Shown here: one piece after another, positions 11,130-26,100 of the stretch
Layout: each line of letters starts with the position of its first letter
Numbering within the stretch: position 1 is the first letter of the stretch
Assembly: GCA_032718565.1 (NCBI GenBank)
Contig: JAVGVS010000045.1
Span: 2,378,168 to 2,442,167 of the forward strand
DNA length: 64,000 bases
DNA from: Distichodus sexfasciatus
Lineage: Eukaryota; Chordata; Actinopteri; Characiformes; Distichodontidae
Direction: 5' to 3'
Made by a program: the position numbers and the translations under genes
Notes under the pieces: model-generated
The model's database searches: none
What the model was told of the DNA's origin: nothing
The model's input: only the letters and a program-made list of their open reading frames with translations

Positions 11130-14100
11130 GTAGGTCAAGATTTTTCTGCAGTGTGGTAAAACCTGGTTTGTGAAGTTCGAGGGTTTTTGTGAGTTGAGTT
11201 TTCTGGCGTGTGGATCTGTTCACTCTTAGCCCCACATGTCCACATAACTGTGTAGGTGCGCGCTGTCACTCTCGCTTCGCACTCGACTCAACTCGTCATC
11301 TAATTATCGAGCCCTTTGAGCTGAATCAAGTATGTGGGAGCAGCAAAAAACAAATAAATGCAAATCTGTGCTGTGGCCTTTCAGGTTCAGAGAGGGGAGA
11401 AAACACTGCCCTAGACTGTAAGCTTTAATGGATCTGAAAGAAAAATCAAGTTTATTGTGTCAGGCTTTTTAGAACACAGCTGGCCGTGGAAGATTTAGAC
11501 ATTCAAGCAGCAAGGTGTGTTCAGACTCCGTGACGTCGACCTGTGAATGTTCCGGCAGTTTTCAGAGAGTAAATTGAAGAAATTTGGGAGTCGAGTGGCA
11601 TAAGAAGTTACACCGGTAATTTGCCAGGAATAGACCTTGAAAAGATTCCTGGCTATGTTCCGGGAACACTGAAGTCAACGGAAGTGGGTAATTTCATCAC
11701 TGCAAAAAGATTGTGGGAATAACTAGATAATGTAGATGATAACGGCGAACAGCAAGAAAATTCTTCCAAGAAAAATAACGCCCAGTTTCAAATTCACTGC
11801 TGATTGGTATGTAATGATAAAAGTAAATGTAATACAGTCAGCAACATCACGTTCCTGTGACACAGGGGGAATGCAGACGGTCCGTGACACGCAGTCTAGT
11901 TTCACTACTGAGTTCACTTTTTAAGTATGATTTCATTCATTTTTTCAAACCATTTCTGGATGATTCGGGCATCTTTATGAATAATGAATGTAATGTAAAT
12001 ATCAAAAAAATAAGAGAAAACAAAAACAGGAAAAACACACAGTGGGCCACAGACCACTGCTTAATCTGAAGAGTGGTTCATGGGACAGAACCAGTTAAAA
12101 CCCCACTGCTGAACACATTCTGAGATTTACAGTGTTACTTTACCGTTAAGCTCTAGTGAAATTGCCGTTAGCTAAAGGAAATTTCACAATGAGTGTTGTT
12201 TTGCTGTCATGCGCTTTCTAAATGTTGGGATGCTCAGTTCACATGTTCGTGATTACGGAAGACAATGGAGGACACACGTCCTCATTGTTTTTTCATCATC
12301 TCAACATAAGTCAGTTTCTCAAGATCACAGTACATTTTTTTCATGTTCTGCAGTAAAGTTGCACATGTCTGAACCTCTGTCTTAAGTGACTGACAATGAT
12401 ATGTTAACTGTCCAGCTGTCCACCGCCGATTTCGTAGTCTTTAAAATAGTGATGATAGATCGCCAATAGTTTGCGGAAGTGAGTTTAGCATATTACGCAA
12501 ATTAGATAGGCAGATCAGTACACTTGATTAAATGCTAAGCGGCCCCTCATCCCTACTTACGGACCACGTTTCAGCTTTGTGCGACTTACGGTTTAGGCCG
12601 CATTAATTTATGTAGCTTTTTTAGTGCCCCCTGTTGTTCAAATAGCAGCTCTGCGTCATTAGTGCCTTAGCGAATCACACTGCTTAAATTTATGTAGCAT
12701 TTTAGCGCATTATAGCCCTTTGCTATAGCAGAAAATATGGACCAATCACTATGCTTTCTTATATAATAATAATTATAATAATAATAATAATAGTAGTAAT
12801 GAGAAAACGGAACAATGATAAGAGGGTTCCATAGCATTTTGTGCTTGGACCCCTAATAATAAGAGGAAAAATGTCATCTGTACAACTCAGATGGTATAAA
12901 ATGATTCTTAAATCAGTATTAATTCCCTCTATGATGTTTTGCCACGTACCTATTGGCACTAACGTGACATTTTAGTCCAGAGCCTGAACTGTATTACTTT
13001 GTTGACAGCTTCAGAAGGCCTTGGCGGAGGACAAAGCGATGGCATCCCGGCGCCCCAGAGGCAGCTGTTCATGGGCAACAAGTTGTCGATGAAGTGGGAC
13101 CGAGTGTATCGGGTCGGGGCTGGACTGCAGAACCTGGGAAACACTTGTTTCCTCAACGCCACGGTGCAGTGTCTCACCTACACGCCGCCGCTGGCCAACT
13201 ACCTGCTCTCCAAAGAGCACAGCCGCATGTGTGAGTACCACAGTGTCACGCTCTTTACAAACACACTTCTTCAATTCATCAGAATGTGGTCAGCGAGTCC
13301 TGGACAAACTCACAACTTGATTCCACAGAGCACGGGAACCGCAGATTTACGTTTAACCTTAATGCTGTGAAATGTAGTTTGACTGGCGCTGTCATTTTGA
13401 GCAGTAGTTCCATAAATTTCAATGTAGAGTCGCCGTGAGAAGTTATAGAAAAGCAGCGAATGGGACATGTCATGGCTCTAGACAGATAGATGTTGTCATC
13501 ATTTTGAGAAAAGAAATTAGAAGTTGTAAGCTTGGGTCTACTTCATTTACATAAAGGAATCGAAGGTAGGATCATCCTCATCACGCTTTTACGTAACGGC
13601 TGTCTGTTCGTATTTTATTTGGAGATTTTATTGGACATTGGCCGTCTTGAATAGAGAATTTCTGTCTCTTTGACTCTATCCTCTCAGTTATTTCCATTAC
13701 GGATCCTCCGATACGTGGATGGGATATCGGTCCGATAATGATTCAAATAGCTGGATCTGGTATCGGTAACAGTGGAGCCCATCTGTTCAATTAAATTGTA
13801 GGTTATTCTATGTTTGCATTTTAGCATACGCACTGTTTGTTATGCATTGGAAGTGGTGCCGCGGAAAAGCTGGCTTATTGTTCGACATTTGCACTAATTC
13901 GTGCATATTGATCTAGCTTTTCCGCTACCGATACCAGTGCGATAGTTGGGCTTTGGGTCTCGGCCGGTCCTGAGTACCGAACCATACCAGATTTTAATTA
14001 GTAAGTTGTTTGTTTCTCTTTGAGGAGGAGTTTGAGATTATTCTGTTATACAGTATACTTAAGGAAATACTTGACTTAAATACTGTATATATATTAGGGC

Positions 14101-17100
14101 ATTAACGACTTCAAATTTTTTCGGATCGACTTATCCGTCAATAAAGTTGAAGTCGTGTCGACAAGTCGTTTGATGACGTCAATGAGCAACTTTTATTAAA
14201 GTTCTCTGTAACATTAGCAGTCAACATAACAATTAAACAAAACCAAACATCGTCTTGTGTTTCAATTCCCCTCACGCCAACGTACCCGCCCTTTTTATGA
14301 AGTGACTGTAATAATTGGTTAAGTCAAGGTACGCATGTCAGCGTAAGCCAATCAGAGGCAGGGATTGCATTGTGTACACAAGCGTGCACACAGAGAGGAA
14401 AAAAACCACGAGTTGTCGACTTCTCTCAGGGGTCGTCGACTTGTGCCTCTGACGTCGACACGTCGACAAATTGGCTTTTCTGTTAAAGCCCTATATATAT
14501 ATATAGAGAGAGAAATATATATTTATTGTGTATATACTATAATATATATAGTTTATCACAATATAGCTTAAAAAGATTGCGATATTATTTTTAGGCCATG
14601 TCCCACAGCCCTACGTTAAGTGTTTTTACACCTTTTACTGATGCACTGTGGACGCTAAATGTTCCTATGTTGTTACTAATGACTGAGATCATTACTTTTT
14701 CATTTGAAGTTTTGTAATAGTAACTTCAGTAAAACTTATAGTAACTACAGTAGTTTGATGGAAAATGTATAGTCCTTAAGGAGAGATGAGTCACCCAGCG
14801 TTAACATACAGTACATGTTGCAGAACCTTAACCATGTCCATCCCAGGTCTTAAATGTAAGCCTTTTTTTTTGCCCCCCGCAGGTCATCAGTCAGGCTTCT
14901 GTATGATCTGCATCATGCAGAACCACATCATCCAGGCCTTTGCCAACACGGGAAACGCCATAAAGCCTGTGTCCTTCATCCGGGACCTCAAAAGTAAGCA
15001 CGTTTTCAGTGGCCCCATCTCTTTTTTTTTTTGCATCCAGAAAGCTGGCCTAGTTGCGTCACCACTTAAACATGACGTCACTTTTCGTGGTTGAATATGA
15101 GCTGGGATCAAAACACAGGAACAGAAAAAAAAGTCTGTTTTCCACGAAGAGAAAAAGACTTCGACGTCTGGTGTTTGTGTTAAAGGGGCTGTCCGGCAGT
15201 GTTCTGGCGCTTAGGTGTGAAAGGGGCTTTGGATGATTCAGACGTATCAGGAAGTGTGTGTGTTAGTGAGCGTGTGTGCTTTCACAGACTGTAGACATGG
15301 TCTCACTGACGGAAGTGTGTGTGTGATTAAGGGTTTAGTCACAAGCTCGAGCTCCTGTTGGTAACAGAGCCCTCCAGTGTGTTCCTGCTCTTCTTTTTCT
15401 CTCTCTCTTGCCACACTGTGAGCAAGCGGGAAAAAGAAAACCTCTTTTTCCAGCACGTTCTTCACTTGCTGAGACTCGCCCCCACTTTCCCATCACTCGT
15501 GTCCGACATCTGTTTACTATCAGCTTACATGCTTGACTGTCGTCCCTTTCTCTCTTTCTTCCTCTTCTCAGAAATTGCCCATCACTTCCGGTTCGGCAAT
15601 CAGGAAGACGCCCACGAGTTTTTGCGCTACACCATCGACGCCATGCAGAAAGCCTGTCTCAACGGTTATCCAAAGTAAGTCCGCGCGACCAATACGCGAC
15701 AGAATTGCTTACGATTTATCAATTACGGAGTGAGGTAAACGTGTGTTTTGATCCAACAGGTTGGACAGGCAGACGCAAGCCACCACGCTGGTGCACCAGA
15801 TCTTTGGGGGTTACTTGAGGTCGAGAGGTAAGGCCACTTCCTCTGTGATCTTCAGGTAAAGGATGTGTTCCCCAAGTATTGAAAGGCACTGAAAATGAGT
15901 GGCAGCTAGGACTGTGCGATATGGTGGGATCACAACGTTAATCTTTTCATATTATATTCTAGGGTTAGGGTTTATTTTGTGGCGTCACAATGACCTGTTT
16001 TCATGGTTTGGTTGCGGGTTTATAGTAGTCACCACGCCGCCATGTGTCTGTGCACGCTCAACTCTGCCTACACGTGCGCTCCGATCTGCCTGCCCTCGTG
16101 CTCGGATCTGTGGAACGCTAAAGGTTCCACAATTCACCCTAAAGGCACCTTAATAGAGCTTCGTAAAAAGCAACACCTTTTAGAGCCATTTTACAGCGTG
16201 AAAAGCAGCCTTTGACTACAAGTCACTTGAGTACCATATTCAGCGGTGTAAAAACAGCGTGGAAATTGCCGGTATATCAGGGCGCCACAAAAAAGAGCTT
16301 TTGTAAATGATTAAAACGATGTAAAACACAAGCGTTTTACTGTCAGTTGCGTAAAAATATAGGCTATATTTGGTGTTCCATATGTGACCCTCCACGGCAA
16401 AACCAGTCGCTTGTCGCAAATTTCCAAAATTTAGTTATGTTTTCATGAAAGGGCATAAATCAACCTTCAAAACGATACATATATCGAATAAATCGCACGA
16501 CATATGACTGAGATATCAACATTCAAAGGAGTCGGGTTTCTCCTGTCACGCCAAGTGAGAAACGGAGAAATCTGCCTTTGAAGTTGACTATCGACGTAGC
16601 ACTCACAGACGCTTGGTGCGGTCGCGGCTACGTTTGTATTTACGGTAGCCTACGCTGCATTCACAGCCACACGGATAGCCTACCTGCGTTAGGTTAACTG
16701 AACTCGGGAGACGGAGATGGATTCCGGAGAAATATCTTCACGCTAGTCAACGAGTGGATTTACTGTAAATATTAATATTGAAGTAGGCGGTCCAAAACAG
16801 AAACTTTAACATTCTGCTGGAATTGAATTCCTCACCTCAAAAAAGTCAGGTTTTGGATGGAAAAGTGCAAGTTTTTCAGTGAAATTTGGCTTCACAGCAG
16901 TACAGTATAGACCTTCACTGTTTAAAACACTAAACTAAAAACGAAAAATCCAAAATTTTACCCCACGCAACATAAACAGTCGTTTTTCTCGGAAACCTCC
17001 GTTGCAACAAGCGACTGGTTTAGCCATGGAGGGTCACATATGAGCGTTCGCTGAGTGTTTTGAGCGAGCTTATGGGCAGAGTTGAGCGAGCACATACACG

Positions 17101-20100
17101 AGATGGTCACACAGAAGCAGGCAGAGACACGGTGGTTGGGTGAATTACGGCTTTGCGATGCACAGAAGCATTGCAAGCTATTTGTGCCAGAGTCTCTGGA
17201 AAAGTCTCAATGTGTCGATCTCTAATCTCGAAATCAGATGGAATATGAGCCTTAGGTTGAAACGCTTTTTACCCCTTGGCCCTACGTCTTAGCTTTAAAC
17301 GCTAGCGGTCCCCAAATAGTGACCTGTGTGTAGCACTTAGAGTGAATCACTAATAGTTAGGCCAGAAACTAGGTTCAGATGAGCAGTTGCATTTAGAAAC
17401 CACAGACCACAGACTTGAGATGATTTGAACTGCCCGCTTATTTATAACCAGTTTTGTTTAGAAAATATGTACACAATTATTTACAGCTTAACATAAACTG
17501 AAGTTGAACCCAACCAAAAGGACAATTTAAACATCCGTGCGTGGAAATAAATCAGGTACCTTGATCCTGTCGGCTCAACTAGGATGGCTAAGCATTTGTC
17601 TATCTACCCAAGTTTCTTTGACTAATAATGAGCGCCCTTATTTCTCAATCTCGTTCCAGTTGTTACCCACTAAGTCACTCACAGAAGAAGCGCTAGCAGC
17701 AACGCCGACACTGTTGAAAATAGTTGCGCAACGCAACATTTGTAACTCAAATTCTTCACACAGTAAACATATCAATGTGTAAATAAGCATTTCAAACAAG
17801 GCCCACACATGTAAATTCAAGTCTTTCTCGTTACACCTTTAAGCTCTTTGTCAGTTCAAAAATATGGCTTGAATCCCAAGGAAAAAAATAGTTTCCCTTT
17901 TTTCCAGTCAAAACCCATATGACCGGTTCACCAACGTCTGTTCAAAGTCGGTCCACTATATGCTGCAGCAAAGATGGAAAAAGAAAAATAGTTATCCTAC
18001 CGAAATTCCAGACTCTCTGTCCTGGATCGGCAAGTTCTAGAAGCGCCGCAGCTTCGGCGTGGTTCTGCCAAAATTCCGGCGTACTAACCGGACTCTCTGT
18101 CCTGGATCGGCAAGTTCTAGAAGCGCCGCAGCTCCGGCGTGGTTCTGCCAAAATTCCGGCGTACAAACCGGACTCTCTGTCCTGGATCGCCAAGTTCTAG
18201 AAGCGTCGCTTCACCGGCGTGGTTCTTCCTATGGGTGGCTCGCCATCTTTTTCCCATCGGCATGAAGCGCGGTAGCATTCGTCTCCAACCCAACGGACCA
18301 ACTTTTCATCAACTAGCCAAGTCAGTCCAACATCACAACGTTCAAATACACACTCATACTCCAACCTAAGAAATACTGTCCCAATAGTTAACGTTCTTAA
18401 TTACTCAAGTTATTTTCCCTCGTGAGCCTCGCGGCCGCACGCAACCACACTAATTTTGCCCACCAAACTCTCTACTGCCCCCTCCCCCCGATTGGCTATT
18501 GCCTCTTTACCTTATTAAAGAAACAGTACACACATTTACCAAACGTTCTAATTTGCTGTTACTGCTTCACTCTGTAAATGACATGAATTCACCCACCATT
18601 CTGACGATTCCTTAAAGAGACAGTACATATTTTACACAGTTTAATAATAATGATAGTGATTTAAAATAATAGTAAATAATTTGGAAATACTAATGTGAAA
18701 AAATTAAGTAGTTTATTTATTTATGTTAATATGTTTTGTTTCCTCTGACCTGGGTTACATATGGGCCAGATCCGGCCCGAAAAAGCGATATATCTGGCAA
18801 CAAACATAAACAGACGTGCGCTTCCTTTGGCCATCTGTGATTAGCGATCTCCACGTCAGTGGGTTGACATCTCCGCCAGTCATTAAAAGCGAGCGAAATC
18901 TTAACGATAACAATTGAAGTAACAGACTTCATATGCATTCCTCTGTATGTGATTAATTCCGTGCACAAAAACCAATGTAATTGCGAAAACGCATGAATTA
19001 GTTTATTAGCGCTCGCACCTCAGATATGGAACGCCATCATGCACAAACGTAGTTTTCTTCCAGCAAAACCAAAAGCAGCTCATTTTACATAATAAAATAA
19101 AAACTCTGGTAACCCTAGTATTAATGTCTACCGTTTCATCATTTATTAATATTAGTAATATAAAAAAAAAAGATTAATAACCGTTCACATTTATTTGTAA
19201 TTTATTCTTCTGGTATCTATAAGACAATAGTAGGCAGATAAAATAGCTCAGACGGGAGCAGGAAAAGGCAGACGTGACGTGGATTTGTCGGCATGGAGTG
19301 ACAAGAGGCAGGGGTTGAAATCTACCCCTACGAAATGGAACGCACCTCCAAGAACGTGATGTCTCCGCTGAATTTTACGTAGGCAGAGGTGACGTGTTTT
19401 TGCTGGGTTTTCAACATTACGTCGTCCACGCTTATTTCCACTGGAGTTTGTCTGCAGCAAACCGGAGATGTATAACAGTGAGCGACACCACACTACCAAA
19501 CGTATTCTGTGGCCTTTACGAAGAATATTGAAATTGTCAAACTAGACATTACACTGGTCGTTTGAATTTTAAATTCTTTATCGACTGAGAATTTATTCTC
19601 ATTTATAGGTTCGCAGTCATGTTGTTGATAGTTCATCCGCAGGGCATTCTGGGAAATATTTTCTACCCCTCCGTTTGGAGCCTGTGAAAAATCTTCGTTT
19701 GAAGGGGTAGTTCCCCTACCCCTCGGTCTAAATGGGATGTGGGACACGTGACCCCTACACGTGAGCACGTTAAACAGAGGGTCCTTTTTTACAGGATTCT
19801 TTCGTACCTGGAGGCATTTACATTTACGGTACTCGTACAGAACTCTTTCCTCATTACAGGGACAGTCTCGGGGGCTAAAGGGTAGAAGTTCTGGTGGTTG
19901 GACACAGTTGAGGAGTAGGGCATTAACAGAAAAGCAGATTTGTCGAGGCACAAGTCGACGACCCCTGAGAGAAGTCACAAGTCGTGGTTTTTTTCCTCTC
20001 TCAGTGTGCACGCTTGTGTACACAGTGCAATCCCTGCCTCTGATTGGCTTACGCTGACATGCGTACCCTGACTTAACCAGTTATTATAGTCACTTCATAA

Positions 20101-23100
20101 AAAGGGCGGGAACGTTGGCGTGAGGGGAATTGAAACACAAGACGATGTTTGGTTTTGTTTAATTGTCATGTTGACTGTTAATGTTACAGAGAACTTTAAT
20201 AAAAGTTGCTCATTGTTGGAAACCTGTGTTCCTCCGATGCGTCTGTGTGATGACGTCATCAAACGACTTGTCGACTCGACTTTATTGACGGATAAGTCGA
20301 TCTGAAAAAATTTGAAGTCGTTAATGCCGTATTGAGGAGTATTTGAAAGATGCTTGTTCAATGACTTTAACTCTTAAGCAATACCGTTTATTGACAGTTT
20401 CTCTTTTTCCTTTCTCTTGCTGTGCCCGTTTTTGTTTTTTTTTCCTCCAGTGAAGTGTTCCGTTTGTAAAAGCGTGTCAGACACATATGACCCCTACTTG
20501 GACATCGCGCTGGAGATTCGGGTGAGTTCTCATCTTTACCGAAGTTCTCACAATAACGCGGACGTTCTGGACTTCTCTCTTAACCTCTCTTGGTGCGGTG
20601 TTTGTGTGCGTCGCCCTCAGCAATCAGCCAACATCGTCCGAGCGCTGGAGCTGTTCGTCAAGCCAGAGGTTCTGAGCGGCGAGAACGCGTACATGTGTGC
20701 CAAGTGAGTCCGCTTTTTTTTTTTTTTTAATGGCTGTGTCGTAAAAAAGGAGTTTTTTTCCTTTTTTATGGGTCGGATCTCATCTCTTTTTTGTTTTTGT
20801 TGATGCTCGTTTGCAGCTGTAAGAAGAAAGTGCCGGCAACAAAGCGGTTCACGGTCCATCGGCCGTCGAACGTGCTGACGCTGTCTCTTAAGCGGTTTGC
20901 CAACTTCAGTGGTGGGAAGATAACCAAGGTACGAGTCTTCTCTTCGCACACTTAATGTTCCTGTTGGCATCCGATACTAACAGAAAGTGTTAGAGCAGCA
21001 CATATACATGTTTCGGGGCGTAACGGTAGGGAGTTCGCCCCGTGATCAGAAGGTCGCAGGTTCCAATCCAGGGCCGGTAAAGTTACCACTGAGGTACTCA
21101 TGAGCAAGGTACCGTCCCCAAGCACTGCTCCCCGGGCGCTTGTTAGCTGCCCACTGCTCCTTCACGGATGGGTTAAATGCAGAGGTCACATTTGGTTGTG
21201 GTGCTCTGTGTGCTGTGCTGTGTTCACAATGACAAATAATCACTCACTTTCACTCAAAAATGCAGAAAAACGGCTGATTTTTTTTTTTTAATGCTTGAAA
21301 AAGCCTAATGGTTTGTTTTCCCCCTAGGGTTACAGCTTTGGTGGGGCAGAGTAGCGTTAACGCTTAAAGGAATCATTGTGTTCTTTTTATGACAAATATC
21401 CACAAAGGGTGCAGCTTTTGTCACCGCAGTTAATCTTAACAGAGCCTCTTGATATGGGAAGCCGCATATCAAGAGGACGTGGAAGATTTGGCACTGAAAC
21501 CTGATTAAAAGATGACTCAATATATAGTAGAACTGCACAACTCATCGAGTTAGGATTTGCAGTTCAAACATCATGCATCGACTAGTGTCGACTTTACCAG
21601 AAGTGACGAGAGTAAACAAAGGCCTGTGACTGCCTGAATAAACACTGTTTTATACCGTTTATTCAAAACTACTGCAGTTACATATGTGACTCTGCACGGC
21701 AAAACCAGTCTCTTGTCGCAACGGAGGTTTCCGGGAAAAACCGTTTTGAAACAGTGGAAGGTCTATACTGTACTGTTGGGAATAAATTTCACTGAAAAAC
21801 TTACCCTTTCCATCCTAAAAACGTGACTTTCTTGAGGTGAGGAATTCAATTCCAGCAGAATGTTAAAAGTTTCTGTTTTGACCGCTCTACTTCAATATCT
21901 ACGGTAAATCCACTCGTTGACTAGCGTGAAGATATTTCTCCAGAATCCATCTTCGTCTCCCGAGTTCAGTTAACCTAACGCAGGTAGGCTATCCGTGTGA
22001 CTGTGAATGCAGCGTAGGCTACCGTAAATACAAACGTAGCCGCGACCGCACCAAGCGTCTGTGAGTGCTACGTCGATAGTCAACTTCAAAGGTAGATTTC
22101 TTCGTTTCTCACTTGGCGTGACAGGAGAAACCCGACTCCTTTGAATGTTGATATCTCAGTCATATGTCGTCCGATTCATTCGATATAGGTATCGTTTTTG
22201 AAGCTTGATTTATGCCCTTTCACGAGAACACAATAAATCAATTTTGAAAATTTGCGACAAGCGACTGGTTTTGCCGTGGTTTTGCCACATATGCACTGTG
22301 TGACCCCTTCACCACTTCACGTTGCCTCGCAGTTGTACTGACTTTTTGAGCATGTTAAGAGTAGAGCTGCAACTACTAATTGATTAAAAGCGATTATTAA
22401 AATAGTTGACAACTAATTTAATAATCGATTAGTTGGGTCTACGTTATTATACACATACTGTATGTACAGTGAGCTAGCCAAAGCCGCAGTGGCATTAAAG
22501 CACCCTTCAGCTGGGTGCCGCCCGCCATAAAAGAAGAATAAGACGGAGACGAGAACCAGTGCCGTGCCTTGCCGTCACAAATACTGAAGTGATTGCGTAG
22601 ATACGCGTAAATGACATTTTTCGCGATTTCGCGCAGGGCTCATGGGGAAGTCCAACATGCCGTGCCTCGCCATGACGAACGCGCACGCGCTGCTCCAACT
22701 CTCTCAGAGACGTCATTCACTGAAGCGTTCCAGTTCAGTCAAATCTTCCCATTTACTACAGACAAAACTCATTTTTAGCTGATAAATAACAAAAACGACC
22801 AGCGTTCCACTCACAGTACAGCCATTAACTTGACGTTTTGAGTGTCCTCCGCGTTATTGTGACGCGACTCTCATGTAGACTCAATGTACTTCTCTTCCAG
22901 AAATGAGTCAAAAATGAGTTATACGCCGGAATGAGTTCAAACTGGCTAAAAATGACCAAAACTTTAATATTTCTTCATTTTCAGTTAATCAGAAAATATT
23001 TTTTTCTGTTTTATGATGTTACAGAGTAAAAAAAAAATAGAGAAAAATAGAAACAGACAGTTTGGTTTATTAAAAAAAAATACTGGAAATGAAAGTCTTT

Positions 23101-26100
23101 TTTAGCCGATTAATAATCGATTAATCTAAAAAAATAATGGTCAGATTAATCGATTGACAAAATAATCGTTAGTTGCAACCCTTGTTGAGAGGTTAAAAGC
23201 ACATTTAATACCTGCCTGGAGTGGTTAGCGTTACAATCGCCAGGGTACGAACACTTGGAGCATAAGTCGGCGGAGGCAGCACCAATTTTGTCGGTTTTTT
23301 GTCGCTACTGACAGCACTCTGTGACACCAAGTAGTAGAACTAAATGTTGAAATTGACCAAAGTTTTCACTTACTGTTACGCAGAAGAACATAAAGTCAGA
23401 CCACGTCTGTTTGAATGACAAGGCAACACTGGCAGAGTAACATTGCAGTGAAAGTTGAAGCACTGCAGAATAAAATGGTGCTTCAAAGTGGTAGAGCAGC
23501 TACTCACTCAGGCCTCTTGGCCTGCCGTCTATGAAATCGGAAAATTTGAGTTATGGAAAGTGTCTGGAATTTCGAAATGGTAAATGAGTAGGAACCCTGA
23601 TCATTCATTTTGTCATTTTTGTCCGCAGGATGTTGGCTACCCAGAGTTTCTGAATCTTCGTCCGTACATGTCTCAGAGCTCAGGAGACCCGGTGATGTAC
23701 GGCCTTTACGCGGTGCTCGTGCATTCTGGATACAGCTGCCACGCCGGACACTACTACTGTTACGTCAAGGTGACCATCCTGCACTTGAAAGCAGCAGCTA
23801 ATACTCGACTTAGCTTTAGAATCAAAAGTAGAGGACTAGCCACTGCCCCCCCACCCCCCAAAAACCAAATTTTGCACTTGAGTTGGGCTTGAGTTCCTCA
23901 TCCTTTCTAACAGACTGCACTGGATGATTCACACACCGTGTCAAATCGCTCTTTATTAAATAAGGGAAAAGTGCGTCTCAGAGGTGAAAGCAGTCACGAT
24001 GCCGCAATCACCATCTCGGCCATGAAGTCACTCGGTTTCACTCTGCCTTGCCGTCAGAACGTGGGCGGTGTGGACCTAGCAGTGTAAATGCCACCAGGAC
24101 TCTGGCAAAGAGCTTTTTTTTTCTTTGCACAAACGAGATGCAGCGGTACCTTTTCAAGGTGAAATATAATGAGAACAAAGTGCTGCGCTGCAATATAAAC
24201 AGCCAGCTTTACGACATGGCATGAGACGAAGGCAAGGCTTGAAGACAGTATTATACAGACGCAGGATTTGGATTATTTATGCTTCTTTTGTTGTTTTGTA
24301 ACGTTACATCTTTTACACTAAACCATTCAAGTTTTTGCCTATATTCTGTGACAAGTGGTTTCAAGTGATAAAAACACGTTTTAGGCTGAACTGTATATAA
24401 CGAGGATTGTCTTTTGGTATTGATTAATATGTGACCCTCCACGGCAAAACCAGTCGCTTGTCGCAAATTTTCAAAATTGAGTTATTATGTTTTCATGAAG
24501 GGGCATAAATCAAGCTTCAAAACGATACCTATATTGAATGAATCGGACGAAATATGACTGAGATATCAACATTCAAAGGAGTCGGGTTTCTTCTGTCACG
24601 CCAAGTGAGAAACGGAGAAATCTGCCTTTGAAGTTGACTATCGACGTAGCACTCACAGACGCTTGGTGCGGTCGCGGCTACGTTTGTATTTACGGTAGCC
24701 TACGCTGCATTCACAGCCACGCGGATAGCCTACCTGCGTTAGGTTAACTGAACTCGGGAGACGGAGATGGATTCCGGAGAAATATCTTCACGCTAGTCAA
24801 CCAGTGGATTTACCGTAAATATTGAAGTAGAGCGGTCAAAACGGAAGCTTTTAACATTCTGCTGGAATTGAATTCCTCACCTCAAGAAAGTCACGTTTTT
24901 AGGATGGAAGGGGTACGTTTTTCAGCGAAATTGATTCACAGCAGTACAGTATAGACCTTCCACTGTTTCAAAACACTAAAAACAAAAAATCCAAAATTTT
25001 ACCCCACGCAACATAACCGCTCGTTTTTCTTGGAAACCTCCGTTGCGACAAGCGCCTGGTGTTGCCGTGGAGGGTCACATATGTAATCGTCAAAAAGAGG
25101 CTTTTCGAACTTTGAACTAGAGATGGCACCGACCCAATATGTGGATCGGTATCGGTCCGATAACGACTCAAACGGCTGGATTGGGTATCGGCAGCATTGG
25201 GCCGTTCTATGAAGCCGATCTGTAAATGCGTGAACGCTTCATTCGTTATGCCTGGGAAGTGGCACTGCGGTAAAGTAGAGCTGCAACGATTGTTCCAATA
25301 AGTCGAATAATTCTATTACAAAAAATGGTCGAGGCAGTTTTTCTCGAATTGAAGCTTTATTTAATTGATTTTACTCGCTAGAGCAGCTCCGCTTATATTT
25401 CACACGGATGCTTAATAGTGACACACAACGTTTTCAGTGGTGCGATCAAGACAAGACCTGATCCTTCTGTATGTGCAAGTATTTGTGAGATGTTCCGTGC
25501 ACTAAAACACAAGTAAAGGCATAAAAACACGTAAATGACATTTTTCTCTATGCAAACACGCGCGCTGTGTTAATGACCGTGCGCATGAGCGCCATTACTC
25601 GCTAAAACGCTCCAGTTCGGTCAAAATGTCGCCTTTATTACCGACACAAACCACATTTTAGCTGCTAAATAACCACAATAACCAGCGTTCTACTCACAAA
25701 TCTGCCGTTTATTTAGATTTTCCCATAGATTTTCCATCGTTTATTCTGTAGTTCTCTACAAAAGCAGCTCAGATACTGTATCGGATTTCTCTCGTATCGG
25801 CAGATATCTAAATGTACAATATCGGTATCGGATCGGACATTAAAAAAGTGGTATCTTGACGTCTCTACTTTGAACAGGGTAAAGTTTCTTTCATATTCCA
25901 GTCTCATGTAAGATCTAATATCATATTTTTTTCCTGTATACCCTTCAGAATTTTCCTCTTATGTTTTCAAGTCTGTACAGTTGTTTCGGAGTCTTCTAGA
26001 TGCCGAAACCTGAAATTCCTCTCCGTTTGACATTTTCTCTTTTCCAGGCCAGTAATGGTCAGTGGTACCAAATGAACGACTCGATGGTGCACTCCAGCAA

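Noticed and set aside
17919..18369. Overlapping open frames on both strands with repeated peptide segments
   Set aside because: Produced by the 80-bp minisatellite. The unit is not a multiple of three, so no repeated protein is maintained in one frame.
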